DNA of 64,000 nt, from assembly GCA_965197795.1 (NCBI GenBank), contig OZ240228.1, positions 2,418,001 to 2,482,000 on the forward strand, written 5' to 3'. Source of the stretch: WHTK01 sp965197795 (GTDB lineage Bacteria; Chloroflexota; Dehalococcoidia; DSTF01; WHTK01). Within the stretch, counting starts at the first letter, position 1. Each line of letters opens with the position of its first letter. Shown in pieces: positions 12,076 to 21,333 of the stretch. A program made the translations under genes and the position numbers. Below the pieces are notes generated by a model. That model was not told the origin of the DNA. It made no database searches and worked only from the letters and a program-made list of their open reading frames with translations.

Positions 12076-12300
12076 ATGGCCGACAAATGGGAATACCGGG
12101 TCGTTTACGTAGACCCTCGCGGGCGCATTTCCAGCGAGGGCGTGGAGTTTGTCCGTCAGAGCGGCGAAAACCGGACGGCGTTCATGAAGCGCTATCTGGA
12201 CACGCTGGGCGATGAAGGCTGGGAGCTCGCCGGCCTGCATCCTCTGGTTCGGACCGAATCGAGCTACGTCATCCTCAAGCGGCCGAAGACGGCAGCTTAG
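12076..12300 (+). CDS. Small DUF4177-like protein
   Basis: The 74-residue protein has the pattern KWEYRVVYVD... LDTLGDEGWELAGLHPL...SYVILKRP, typical of the small DUF4177-like beta-alpha-beta proteins. The function of that family is unknown. The start ATG is well supported by AAAGGAGG about 7 nt upstream. It stands alone between a repeat and a transposase remnant. Confidence 0.65.
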   Translation: MADKWEYRVVYVDPRGRISSEGVEFVRQSGENRTAFMKRYLDTLGDEGWELAGLHPLVRTESSYVILKRPKTAA

Positions 12301-12427
12301 GACGGTTAGCCGATCCGCCCTCGACTCCAGGGCGAATTGCGTATTAGTTAGCTAGGGCGACCGACGGCCGCCCGAGCCAGGCATTTCTTCTACAGCAGGC
12401 GCGGCCGCAGTGTCTCCTGAAAACGAA

Positions 12428-12576
12428 ATGGAGTCAGTGTGCCCAGTTCGGGATGCCTACCTTGACGAGATGGCTTTCCGATTCAACAACCGGAACAATC
12501 CGTATCTGTTCCGCGACACGCCTGCGGCCCTGCTCGCAGCAAGACGCTGGAGTACAAAGACCTAATCCAAGCCTAG
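12428..12576 (+). pseudogene. Remnant of a transposase C-terminus (IS1595/ISXO2-like)
   Basis: A frame from 12428 reads AYLDEMAFRFNNRNNPYLFR and then, after a one-base shift near 12545, TLEYKDLIQA followed by a stop at 12574. This resembles the end of IS1595-group DDE transposases, in which a conserved xEFxxRxNxR motif precedes the C-terminus. Only about 45 codons remain and no inverted repeats were identified, so it is a relic. The family assignment is from memory of the motif. Confidence 0.45.
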
Positions 12577-13141
12577 GAACCGCTGGACTGCTGGCACGTT
12601 CCCGACGATCTCAGCGCCAGCTAGGACAAGCGCCGCCCAGATCAGACGGCTAGGCCACTTGCCGGATTCGTTCTCCCATTTGCGACGCTCTTCCTCCAAT
12701 CCTGCCAAAAACTCGCGGTTCATCCCTTCCAGCTTAAGTTCCCACTCGCGGCGGTTCTCCTCCAGGCGCTGCACTTGGTCGTTCTCAATGCCAGCGAGGA
12801 TCGAGGTTAGGATGCCAAGAAACCCACCGTTTGCAGTGCTTTTCTTCTTCAATTTCCTCCACGAAAGCTGTTGAGTTGTCCGCCAATTGACGCATGTGAG
12901 TTTTGAATGGGATGCCGGCGAAGCATTGCCCAATGGACTTTCGGTCACCAAGACCCGGATGAAACGAGGCGTTGGGGTGCTTGAGAATTCGCTCTTCGGC
13001 AGTGACTTCGTACATTAGTAGGTTCTGGTTCGCGATTCGGGCGGTTCCCGGTGTTTTCGCCAGCAGGCCACAACTAATGCAGCGGCCCTCCATGCCCGTA
13101 AGGTCAGGCATGGGCGTTGAGCCTTCGATGTACTCGACCAT
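12562..13141 (-). pseudogene. Hypothetical membrane protein split by a frameshift
   Basis: Two overlapping minus-strand frames fit one gene. The first (start 13141) has MEGRCISCGLLAK near its N-terminus and runs to EEIEEEKH. The second supplies NGGFLGILTSILAG, a charged coiled-coil-like stretch with repeated (R/L)EE and REW units (about 12670-12780), a hydrophobic segment (LIWAALVLAGAEIVG) and the stop at 12562. The switch is within the A-rich region around 12835-12860. No family is recognised. Composition is lower in GC than the adjacent trpB. It could also be two separate overlapping genes. Confidence 0.45.
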
Positions 13142-13225
13142 GTCTCACCAACCTCTCGTAGGCGAGAGTCTAGCAATACCGTGTGTTAGATGATTACGGA
13201 TTCATCCTGCAGGTACCAATCTTCC

Positions 13226-14408
<1,183 letters not shown>

Positions 14409-14431
<23 letters not shown>

Positions 14432-15047
14432 GGAGGTCCTCGGTTGTCGCCACGTAGGGACGGAGCATTAGCTCGGTCCGCAACGCCCGGAAGTCACGTA
14501 GGGACGGAGCTTTAGCTCGGTCCGGTGACGTAGCCTGAAAGAACGAGCCTCCGGAAAGCGGATACGAGGCTGGGTCATCACATAAGCCTCCCGCCACCGG
14601 ATTCTGAAATACGTAATCCGCGACAGCCTGCACGTCCTCATCTTGTCTGAGCACCCGATCGAAATAACTCTGCTGCCACAGCTGGTCGCCGGATTCGCGC
14701 TTGAAGTGAAACGCGGTCCTCTGCTTGAAGTTCTGGATGAATGCTACTAGGCGAGACGAGTCGCTCATGCCCTGCACCAGCAGGTGGACGTGGTCGGGCA
14801 TTAGGCAGTAGGCCGCGACTTCGAACTCTGTGCGTTTCGCAGACTCCGAGAGCCGCGAGACGCACCAATTCCCGAAATCCAGGTCGCGGAAGACGTCCGA
14901 GCGGGCCTTCACGGTCAGGACGACGTGATACGCGTAGCGACCTTTGTAATCGAACTCTTTGAGACGCGGCCTCGGCTTTCGTACAGGGCGTTGCGGACCA
15001 AGCTGAAGCTTTGTCCCTACGTCGAATCTCGCGGCGCGTGCGGTCAC
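14409..15047 (-). CDS. REP-associated tyrosine transposase (RAYT, Y1_Tnp domain)
   Basis: The core (about residues 40-170) carries the HUH motif in AAYCLMPDHVHLLVQG and the late helix sequence FIQNFKQRTAFHFKRE. A candidate catalytic Tyr lies in LWQQSYFDRVLRQDEDVQAV. This is the IS200-like single-strand transposase family that processes REP palindromes. The GTG start overlaps the trpF stop (GTGA). The ORF runs through REP sequences at both ends, so its N- and C-terminal residues (KLQLGPQRP; KAPSLRDF, ELMLRPYVA) are translated REP DNA. It sits inside the trp operon between trpF and trpB. Confidence 0.85.
14453..14490 (+). repeat. REP palindrome 2
   Basis: CGTAGGGACGGAGCATTAGC followed by TCGGTCCGCAACGCCCGG. 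The GGAC-GAGC/GCTC-GTCC arms form a hairpin. It is related to the copies at 14497 and 14984. Confidence 0.75.
14497..14533 (+). repeat. REP palindrome 3
   Basis: CGTAGGGACGGAGCTTTAGC followed by TCGGTCCGG and GACGTAG. It has the same orientation as copy 2, 44 bp away, and both lie at the 3' end of the transposase gene. Confidence 0.75.
14984..15021 (-). repeat. REP palindrome 1
   Basis: On the minus strand CGTAGGGACAAAGCTTCAGC then TTGGTCCGCAACGCCCTG. It is inverted relative to copies 2 and 3 and lies at the 5' end of the transposase gene, so the gene is bracketed by REPs. Confidence 0.7.
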
Positions 15048-15784
15048 AACGCACCCTTCGCCGCCGCCACGAAGGCCGCGATCTTCGCCGCGTCCTTGGC
15101 GCCCTCGGTCTCAACCCCGCTCGAGACGTCCACCCCCCAGGGACGCACCGCCTGCACGGCCTGCGCGACGTTGTCCGGGCTCAGACCTCCGGCCAACCAC
15201 ACAGGCATCGCCGCCGCGACTCCCGCCGCGACCTGCCAGTCCAGTGTCTCTCCCAGGCCGCCGAAGCCAGCGTCGCTGCCCTTGTCCAGCATCACCGCCA
15301 TCGCGCTGCCGGTCTCGATGCGACCCAGTACGCCGGCAGCGTCTTCATCCGCGCCAACGTGCAGCACCTTGATCACCTGGCGATTGGCCAGCAGGCAGGC
15401 GCTCCACGGCTCGCCGCCGGAGAGCTGGATCAGGTCGATGCCGCACTCGTCGACGATCTCGTTGATCTCCTCCTGGTCGTTGCCGGCGAAGATACCGACG
15501 GTCAGCGGCCGCTTGCGCTCGAGCATGCGATCCAGCGCCGAGGCCCCGTGCTCGAACCAGGAGCGCAGGTCTTCCGTCTCCGCCCGGTACAGGGCGGGCG
15601 GCGTCTCCATCTCGATCTCGGCCAGCGGCCTTCCCAGCGCGCGCACGATCTCCGAAGCGTCCTCGACCTCGATGCGACGGCTACTGCTCGGCGCGAAATT
15701 CAGTCCCACGAAGTCGGCCCCCGCCTGCGCGGCCGCCAAAGCCGTCTCGACGCTGCGGCAGCCGCAGATCTTGACGCGGGTCAC
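15044..15784 (-). CDS. trpF: Phosphoribosylanthranilate isomerase
   Basis: TrpF isomerises phosphoribosylanthranilate to the 1-deoxyribulose form. The catalytic Cys is in VKICGCRSVETAL and the phosphate-binding and Asp region in WLAGGLSPDNVAQAV, near WGVDVSSGVE. At 246 residues it is about 35-40 longer than usual. The excess lies after the second strand (about 50-85, containing PPALYRAETEDLRSWFEHG), an insertion I do not recognise. The start overlaps the upstream kinase-like gene by 4 bp (ATGA), and its stop overlaps the transposase start. Confidence 0.93.
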   Translation of the reverse strand: MTRVKICGCRSVETALAAAQAGADFVGLNFAPSSSRRIEVEDASEIVRALGRPLAEIEMETPPALYRAETEDLRSWFEHGASALDRMLERKRPLTVGIFAGNDQEEINEIVDECGIDLIQLSGGEPWSACLLANRQVIKVLHVGADEDAAGVLGRIETGSAMAVMLDKGSDAGFGGLGETLDWQVAAGVAAAMPVWLAGGLSPDNVAQAVQAVRPWGVDVSSGVETEGAKDAAKIAAFVAAAKGAL

Positions 15785-16290
15785 GCTAGGTACTCAAGCA
15801 CCTGCCGGACGCAAGCGTCCAGTGGCTGCGTGGTATCGACTTCGAGATGCGGTGCGCTGGGCACCAACATGACGCCTGGGCGAGAAAGCGAGTCCTCCAC
15901 TTCAGCCCGCGACCTTGGTTGGCCGGTCTGTCTACTTCGCCCTTGCAGCCGGAGCTCTTGCTGATTGCGATCCGGGCAGTAGCACTTCACGAGGCGGTAG
16001 TCGGCCTCATATCGCGCCGTGAGGTCCTCGCCACGGTCGAGTACGGCCTGCCAAAACGCAGGACTGTCAAGAATCACGTCGAAGCCTTGCTCCAGGGCAG
16101 ACTCTGCCAGCTTGAAAAGGACGGCGTAACCCGGGCCGCCCGCGCCGACCTGGAGCACATCTTCATCGATCAATGGCCCTGTGATGTCGTCCTTGTCGAT
16201 GACCAGGGCGCCGATTGACCTGCCGACCGCCCGCGCCAATGTGCTCTTGCCGGTACCGGACTCGTCCGCCATCTGCAGCAGGAACGTCAT
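15781..16290 (-). CDS. P-loop nucleoside/kinase-like ATPase
   Basis: The N-terminus has a Walker A-like sequence, ADESGTGKSTLARA, in which the first Gly of GxxxxGK(S/T) is Asp. It is followed by ALVIDKDDI and later a helical lid-like segment (QELRLQGRSRQTGQPRSR). This is the layout of small AAA_33-type kinases that phosphorylate small molecules. The 169-residue gene overlaps trpC upstream and trpF downstream by 4 bp each, which implies tight translational coupling. It has no known role in tryptophan synthesis, and its substrate is unknown. Confidence 0.65.
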   Translation of the reverse strand: MTFLLQMADESGTGKSTLARAVGRSIGALVIDKDDITGPLIDEDVLQVGAGGPGYAVLFKLAESALEQGFDVILDSPAFWQAVLDRGEDLTARYEADYRLVKCYCPDRNQQELRLQGRSRQTGQPRSRAEVEDSLSRPGVMLVPSAPHLEVDTTQPLDACVRQVLEYLA

Positions 16291-17132
16291 AGCCGCAGCT
16301 CGGCCATTTTCGCGGCGACGTCCGGCGCCGTCATGAACGCCTCGCCGACCAGGATGGCGCGCACCCCTGCGCGGCGCAGTCGCTCGACGTCCGCCTTCGT
16401 GTGGACGCCGCTCTCGCCGATGACGATCGCGTCCGCCGGCAGCAGCGGCCGCACGCTTTCCGTCGTTCCGAGGTCGACTTTGAACGTGTGTAGGTCGCGG
16501 TTGTTGATCCCGAACAGCGTCGCGCCTGCCTTCACCGCGCGCGCGGCTTCCGCCTCGTTATGAACCTCGACCAGCGCATCGAGCTGCAGCGCCCGGGCGC
16601 GCGCCAGCATGTCCTTCAACAACTCGTCTTCCAAAATCGCGACGATGAGCAAGACGTTGTCGGCCCCATAAGCCTTTGCTTCCAACAGCTCGTAAGGGTC
16701 GGTCAGAAAGTCCTTCCGCAGCAGCGACGGGCGCGTCCCCGGATAGTCCTCTGCCAGGCGCGTCCGTACGCGTCGCAGCCACTCGAGGTCGCCGAGGAAG
16801 TGATTGCGCTCCGTCACGACGGAGATGGCGGCCGCGCCGCCCCGCGTATACGCCTCGGCGATCGTCTCCGGGTCCAGCGTCTCGGCCAGGACGCCGCGGC
16901 TCGGCGACGCCTTCTTGATCTCGGCGACGATCTGCACCGCCGCGTACGCAGCCGAAGCACCGCGTGGCGCCGCTATCGACTGAGCCAGCCCCCACGGTTC
17001 GTCGTACCCGGCAGCCCTGTCTCGCAGCGCCGCCTCCCGCGTGCCGCGCATCGCGGCAGCCAACGCCTCGCGCTTGTCCGCCACGATACGGTCGAGGACG
17101 CTGCCCGTCTGCGTCACGCCCCGATTGGTCAC
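16287..17132 (-). CDS. trpC: Indole-3-glycerol phosphate synthase
   Basis: TrpC closes the indole ring from the TrpF product. Family motifs are VAEIKKASPSRG (catalytic Lys), LLRKDFLTDPYEL, GINNRDLHTF and VIGESGVHT. The frame is open further upstream, but those extra residues are Arg-rich and overlap trpD. I chose GTG at 17132, two bases below the trpD stop, giving a normal 281-residue protein beginning VTNRGVTQTGSVLDRIVADK. It lies in the operon between trpD and the P-loop gene. Confidence 0.94.
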   Translation of the reverse strand: MTNRGVTQTGSVLDRIVADKREALAAAMRGTREAALRDRAAGYDEPWGLAQSIAAPRGASAAYAAVQIVAEIKKASPSRGVLAETLDPETIAEAYTRGGAAAISVVTERNHFLGDLEWLRRVRTRLAEDYPGTRPSLLRKDFLTDPYELLEAKAYGADNVLLIVAILEDELLKDMLARARALQLDALVEVHNEAEAARAVKAGATLFGINNRDLHTFKVDLGTTESVRPLLPADAIVIGESGVHTKADVERLRRAGVRAILVGEAFMTAPDVAAKMAELRL

Positions 17133-17133
17133 T

Positions 17134-18150
17134 CTAGCCCTCGAACCTCTGCGTCGCGGCGATGTACGCCACCAGCACGCGCGCCGCCGCGCCGGAGTCA
17201 ACCGCCTGGGTCGCGATCTCGACGCCTTCCCTGACACTCGCTGCCTTGTTGGCGGCGACCAGCCCGGCCCCGGCGTTAATCAACGTGTAGTCTCGGTCAG
17301 GCCCCGGCCTGCCGGCCAGGACGCCCCGCAGCCGTGCGGCGTTCTCTTCCTTCGTCCCGGTCTTCACCTCCGACAACGCAATGCGACCGAAGCCGGCTTC
17401 CTCCGGCGTCAGCGTGTAGGTTTTCACCGCGTTGCCGGTCAGCTCGTGCACCGTGGTCGGCGCGCTCAGCGACACTTCGTCGAGCCCGTCCTCGCTGTGC
17501 ACCACGAGGGCATGTCCCGTGCCGAGACGCCCCAGAACGGCCGCGACCTTCTCCGTCATGGCGGCGTCGCCGACGCCGAGCAGCTGGAACTGCGCTCCGG
17601 CCGGGTTGGTCAACGGCCCCAGCGAGTTGAAGATGGTGCGCACGCCAATTTCGCGCCGCGTCGGCCCGACGAAGCGCATCGCCGGGTGCAGCGAAGGCGC
17701 GAAGAGGAACCCGAAGCCGATCTGCTCGACGCACGTGGCGGTCTGCTCCGCCGTCAGCTCCAGCTTCGCGCCCAGCGCCTCCATCACGTCGGCGGCGCCG
17801 GATGCCGAGGTGAAGCCGCGATTGCCATGCTTCGCGACGCGCACACCTGCGCCGGCGCAGACCAGCGAGGCCGCCGTCGAGATGTTGAACGGGTCGAAGC
17901 TGCCGCCGCCGGTGCTGACGACGTCTAGCACGTCACCGCCCACCTCAACCCGCAACGCCTTCTCGCGCATCACGCGCACCATGCCCGCGATCTCGTCCAC
18001 CGTCTCGCCTTTGATACGCAGCGCGACGAGCAACGCAGCGGCCTGCGACGCGGTCGCCTCCTCCGACATCAGCTCCTGCATCACAGTCGCAGCCTCGTCC
18101 TCGGTCAGGTCTCCACCGCCGACGACCTTCGCAATGGCTTCGCGGATCAT
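17134..18150 (-). CDS. trpD: Anthranilate phosphoribosyltransferase
   Basis: TrpD transfers phosphoribose from PRPP to anthranilate. The PRPP-binding segment VSTGGGSFDPFNISTAA and the anthranilate-side KHGNRGFTSASGAADV and LGPLTNPA motifs are intact, and 338 residues is normal. It ends with TAG two bases from the trpC start. Upstream it is separated from trpG by a toxin-antitoxin pair, with 9 bp between the toxin stop and the trpD ATG. Confidence 0.96.
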   Translation of the reverse strand: MIREAIAKVVGGGDLTEDEAATVMQELMSEEATASQAAALLVALRIKGETVDEIAGMVRVMREKALRVEVGGDVLDVVSTGGGSFDPFNISTAASLVCAGAGVRVAKHGNRGFTSASGAADVMEALGAKLELTAEQTATCVEQIGFGFLFAPSLHPAMRFVGPTRREIGVRTIFNSLGPLTNPAGAQFQLLGVGDAAMTEKVAAVLGRLGTGHALVVHSEDGLDEVSLSAPTTVHELTGNAVKTYTLTPEEAGFGRIALSEVKTGTKEENAARLRGVLAGRPGPDRDYTLINAGAGLVAANKAASVREGVEIATQAVDSGAAARVLVAYIAATQRFEG

Positions 18151-18159
18151 GGCGTCCCT

Positions 18160-18420
18160 TTAGTCATACGTGTCCTCTGACCGCCGGAGTACTCGCAAGA
18201 TATAGATCGCCTGCTGCCGGTCCGAAATCGTGTAGATGATCCGGTAATCGCCAAACCGATTACGCCACCTTTCAGGCGCCCCTCGGAGCTTTATTGTCTG
18301 CCGAGGCCTTGGGTCGTCTGCCAGGCCGCGAATTCTTCGACCCGCTGTAGCCAGCACGCTGCTCGGCAACCTTTCGAGGTCTCGATCTGCTCTTGGAGAG
18401 ATGTTGATCTGATAAGACAA
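18160..18420 (-). CDS. RelE/ParE-superfamily toxin
   Basis: The 86-residue protein has the RelE/ParE pattern: ADRDLERLPSSVLATAGRRI, then LRGAPERWRNRFGDYRIIYT and a C-terminal AIYILRVLRRSEDTY. RelE-type members cleave mRNA at the ribosome and ParE-type members inhibit gyrase; the sequence alone does not decide which. The start is TTG at 18420 with a strong SD (AGGAGAGG) about 6 nt away. The gene overlaps the upstream antitoxin frame by 149 bp. It lies between trpG and trpD. Confidence 0.88.
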   Translation of the reverse strand: MSYQINISPRADRDLERLPSSVLATAGRRIRGLADDPRPRQTIKLRGAPERWRNRFGDYRIIYTISDRQQAIYILRVLRRSEDTYD

Positions 18421-18661
18421 TCCCTCTCCTCTCGAGATACTCGTCCAGCGTCATCGTTTGCTCGGGATGCGCCAGCATCTCCTCGAGCGCTCTGCGAGAG
18501 GATATCTCATCTAGATCGTCCTCGAAGGTCTTGTCCAATGCGTAGCGCACAAGCGCGGCCATGCTCGTCTTCTTTTGGTGCGCAAGCTCCTTCAGATCCT
18601 CGTGAAAGTCTTCGTCCATGTACACAAGCAACTTTGCCAAGGCAACCGCCTCTCTCCTCAA
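18272..18661 (-). CDS. Antitoxin of the RelE/ParE-type pair (ribbon-helix-helix-like)
   Basis: The N-terminal half, KLLVYMDEDFHEDLKELAHQ then KTSMAALVRYALDKTF, is a ribbon-helix-helix DNA-binding segment. The middle (EEMLAHPEQTMTLDEYLERR) is the usual toxin-binding tail. The start is probably a TTG, either 18661 or 18640; the latter is better spaced from GAGGAGAG. The frame continues for 149 bp inside the toxin gene, adding a basic tail (KSRSRPRK...). Such antitoxins normally end near the toxin start, so the tail is unusual. A palindrome just upstream could be the autoregulatory operator. Confidence 0.8.
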   Translation of the reverse strand: MRREAVALAKLLVYMDEDFHEDLKELAHQKKTSMAALVRYALDKTFEDDLDEISSRRALEEMLAHPEQTMTLDEYLERRGIVLSDQHLSKSRSRPRKVAEQRAGYSGSKNSRPGRRPKASADNKAPRGA

Positions 18662-18665
18662 TCTG

Positions 18666-18681
18666 AGATAGTATCATATCT
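18666..18681. promoter_or_regulatory. Candidate operator of the toxin-antitoxin pair
   Basis: AGATA-GTATCA-TATCT is a perfect 5-bp-arm palindrome directly upstream of the antitoxin start, within AT-rich DNA (TATAGGTATATAGATATGAT on the minus strand). That stretch could also hold a -10 box internal to the trp operon. Confidence 0.4.
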
Positions 18682-18687
18682 ATATAC

Positions 18688-19254
18688 CTATATCATCTCG
18701 AGGAAGTTCCGCAGCAGCTGCTTGCCAGGCTGGGTCAGGATCGACTCCGGGTGGAACTGCACGCCCTCCAGCCGGAACTCCCGGTGCCGTACGCCCATGA
18801 TCACGCCCGACTCCGACCGCGCTGAGACGTCGAGCACCTCCGGCAGCGTCTCCGGCACGATGGCCAGCGAGTGGTAACGCACCGCCGCGAAGGGGCTAGG
18901 CAGGCCCGCGAAGACGCCCTCGCCGTCATGCGTGATCTGTGACATCTTGCCGTGCTTGATCTCGCCGGCGCCGGACACGACGCCACCGAAGGCCTCGCCG
19001 ATGCACTGGTGACCCAGGCAGACGCCCAGCAGCGGCACCTTGCCCGCGAAGCGGCGCACTACATCGACGCTGATGCCGGCCTCGGCAGGCGTGCCGGGCC
19101 CCGGCGAGATCACGATGCGCTGCGGCGCCATCGCGTCGATGTCCTCGACCGAGATCTTGTCGTTGCGATAGACCTCGACATCCTCACCCAGCTCACAGAG
19201 ATACTGGTAGAGGTTGTAGGTAAAGCTGTCGTAGTTATCGATCACCAGCAGCAT
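18688..19254 (-). CDS. trpG: Anthranilate synthase component II (glutamine amidotransferase)
   Basis: This class I amidotransferase has the nucleophile Cys in LLGVCLGHQCIGEAFGG and the His/Glu pair in LEGVQFHPESILT. The N-terminus MLLVIDNYDSFTYNL is typical of TrpG/PabA. It supplies ammonia from glutamine to TrpE. At 188 residues it is complete. TrpG and PabA cannot be told apart by sequence, and the single copy may serve folate synthesis too. A Nudix gene separates it from trpE. Confidence 0.95.
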   Translation of the reverse strand: MLLVIDNYDSFTYNLYQYLCELGEDVEVYRNDKISVEDIDAMAPQRIVISPGPGTPAEAGISVDVVRRFAGKVPLLGVCLGHQCIGEAFGGVVSGAGEIKHGKMSQITHDGEGVFAGLPSPFAAVRYHSLAIVPETLPEVLDVSARSESGVIMGVRHREFRLEGVQFHPESILTQPGKQLLRNFLEMI

Positions 19255-19303
19255 GGCTTACCCCAAGCCGCGGGTTTGAACCCGTGGTGCTGCGACGCCA
19301 GCA

Positions 19304-19702
19304 TCAGCCACCGCCCGTGAGCCGCACCAGGAAGTCGCGCAGCGCCTGCGGAAGCTCGAAGTCGAGGTCTTCCAGCTCCGCCGGCTCGGCCCAGCCGACC
19401 TCGGCGTACGGGCCCGACTCACGGAAGCGCGGACTGCCCTCGAAGCCGACGCGATAGACACCGATTTCGTGGTCGCTGCCGGCGCTCGGCACGTTCAGCG
19501 TCTCGACCAGCTCCTCGCCCTGCAGCTCTACGCCGAAGTCGTCAGCCGCGATCCGTGCCAGCGTGTCCGAGGCCGACTCGCCTTCGGCAGAAGCCTCGCC
19601 GGGCAGGGCCCACTCGCCCGCGAACGGCGGCATGTCGTCCTTGCGCTGCGCCAGGAGCACCGCACCATCGTTCTCGATCAGCATCCAGACCATCTCGCTC
19701 AT
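19304..19702 (-). CDS. Nudix-fold protein with degenerate Nudix box
   Basis: The fold is indicated by VLLAQRKDDMPPFAGEWALP followed by a helix and a beta strand region (VETLNVPSA...EIGVYRVGF). The canonical box Gx5Ex7REUxEExGU is poorly kept: the metal-binding RExxEE is replaced by ARIAADDFG. It may therefore not hydrolyse nucleoside diphosphate substrates in the usual way, or the alignment may be shifted. The 132-residue gene lies between trpE and trpG on the same strand. A short GGGTT/AACCC hairpin follows its stop. Confidence 0.7.
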   Translation of the reverse strand: MSEMVWMLIENDGAVLLAQRKDDMPPFAGEWALPGEASAEGESASDTLARIAADDFGVELQGEELVETLNVPSAGSDHEIGVYRVGFEGSPRFRESGPYAEVGWAEPAELEDLDFELPQALRDFLVRLTGGG

Positions 19703-19784
19703 AGTGTTCCCTTCACAACTTCCGCTTCGCGAACTCTGCCTCGCAGCCTCGCCGGCTCTTCTGCTGGACGAGAGCCGCGCCCTG

Positions 19785-21272
19785 CTAATACCCGAGGCTG
19801 CCGGCGGGCCGGCCCTCCGACTGCTCTTCCGCCAACTCGATCGCGCGCAGCAGCGCTCGCGCCTTGTTCTCCGTCTCGGCGTACTCCGTCGCCGCGTCGG
19901 AGTCGTAAACGATGCCGCCGCCCGACTGCACGTGCGCCACGCCGTCCTTCATCAGGATCGTGCGTATCGTGATCGCGGTGTCGAGGTTGCCGGACAGGTC
20001 GAAGTAGCCGACGCAGCCGGCGTAGGGACCACGCTGGTCCTTCTCCAGTTCGGCGATGATCTCCATGGCGCGGATCTTCGGCGCGCCGGAGACGGTTCCG
20101 GCCGGGAAGCAGGCCCGTAGGGCCTCATAAGGACTGAGGCCCTGGCGCAATCTGCCGGTCACGTGCGACACCAGGTGCATTACGTGCGAGTAGCGCTCGA
20201 TGTCCATGACCTGCGATACCTCGACCGACCCGGGTTCGCTGACCCGCCCCACGTCGTTGCGGCCGAGGTCCAGCAGCATAACGTGCTCGGCGATCTCCTT
20301 CTGGTCGGCGGCCAGCTCCCGCGCCAGCGCCTCGTCGTGTTCGGCGTCGTCGCCGCGAGGACGCGTGCCGGCGATCGGGTGGTAATCGATCTTGCCGTCC
20401 TCAACTCGCACCAGCATCTCCGGCGACGTCCCGACGATCTGCGCCTCGCCGAGGTCGAGGTAGAACATGTACGGCGAGGGATTGATCGTGCGCAGGGCGC
20501 GGTAGACGTCGAACGGATGCGCCGCGGTTGGGCGCTGGAAGCGCTGCGACAGCACGACCTGGATGATGTCCCCCGCCACGATGTGCTGCTTGGCTCGCTC
20601 GACCGCCAGCGCGTGGTCCTCGCGCGTCATGTTGGACGAGACGATGGGATCTGCGGCGACGCCCTGCACGGGACGATACGGCAGCTGCGTCAGCGGCTTC
20701 TGCAACCGCCCCACCAGCTCCTCGATACGCCAGTCCGCCTGACGGTACGCCGCCTCCACGTCCCCATCGAGGCGGAAGTGGCTGACGACTTTGATCTTGT
20801 GCTGCAGGTGGTCGAAGACGAGCAGGGTGTCGGTGAACAGGAAGATCGACTCCGGCATGCGCAGCACGTCGTTCGCCGCCTTGGGTACGCGGTCTTCGAA
20901 GTAGCGGACCACCTCGTAGGACAGGTAGCCGACCGCGCCGCCCGTGAACCGCGGCAGCCCTTCGACCGGCACCGGCTTGAAGCGCGACAGCTCGGCTTCG
21001 ACCGCGATCAGCGGGTCGCCCGTGCTGCCGTCGCCGCTGATCCCGCCACCGCTGCGCAGCATGCGATACGGCTCGGTGCCGATGAAGCTGTATCGCGCCA
21101 GGCGCTCGCCGCCCTCCACGCTCTCGAGCAGGAACGAGTTGCTGCCACGCGCCACCTTGAGATAGGCCGAAACCGGCGTCTCCAGGTCGGCGGGCACCTC
21201 GGCATAAAGCGGACAGAGGTTGCCTTGCGCCGCGAGACCGCGCGCCTCCTCCAGGCTGGGGCGCAAGATCAC
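19785..21272 (-). CDS. trpE: Anthranilate synthase component I
   Basis: TrpE converts chorismate to anthranilate. The 495-residue protein has the feedback-site motif SFLLESVEGG in the N-terminal domain, and in the chorismate-binding domain IAGTRPRGDD, MLLDLGRNDVGRV and AGTVSGAPKIRAMEII. All expected motifs are present, so it should be Trp-inhibited. trpS ends about 60 bp upstream. It heads the biosynthetic part of the operon, downstream of the T-box. Confidence 0.96.
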   Translation of the reverse strand: MILRPSLEEARGLAAQGNLCPLYAEVPADLETPVSAYLKVARGSNSFLLESVEGGERLARYSFIGTEPYRMLRSGGGISGDGSTGDPLIAVEAELSRFKPVPVEGLPRFTGGAVGYLSYEVVRYFEDRVPKAANDVLRMPESIFLFTDTLLVFDHLQHKIKVVSHFRLDGDVEAAYRQADWRIEELVGRLQKPLTQLPYRPVQGVAADPIVSSNMTREDHALAVERAKQHIVAGDIIQVVLSQRFQRPTAAHPFDVYRALRTINPSPYMFYLDLGEAQIVGTSPEMLVRVEDGKIDYHPIAGTRPRGDDAEHDEALARELAADQKEIAEHVMLLDLGRNDVGRVSEPGSVEVSQVMDIERYSHVMHLVSHVTGRLRQGLSPYEALRACFPAGTVSGAPKIRAMEIIAELEKDQRGPYAGCVGYFDLSGNLDTAITIRTILMKDGVAHVQSGGGIVYDSDAATEYAETENKARALLRAIELAEEQSEGRPAGSLGY

Positions 21273-21333
21273 GGCAGCACCGCCAACCCGCGAGCCAGCG
21301 CGTTGGATAAGCGAGCGACTAACGACGGCCTAA

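Noticed and set aside
12428..12576. Intact insertion sequence
   Set aside because: Only a frameshifted C-terminal fragment remains and no inverted repeats were found.
17133..17237. N-terminal Arg-rich extension of trpC to 17237
   Set aside because: It overlaps the trpD 3' end in another frame and is not found in TrpC proteins; GTG 17132 gives a normal start.
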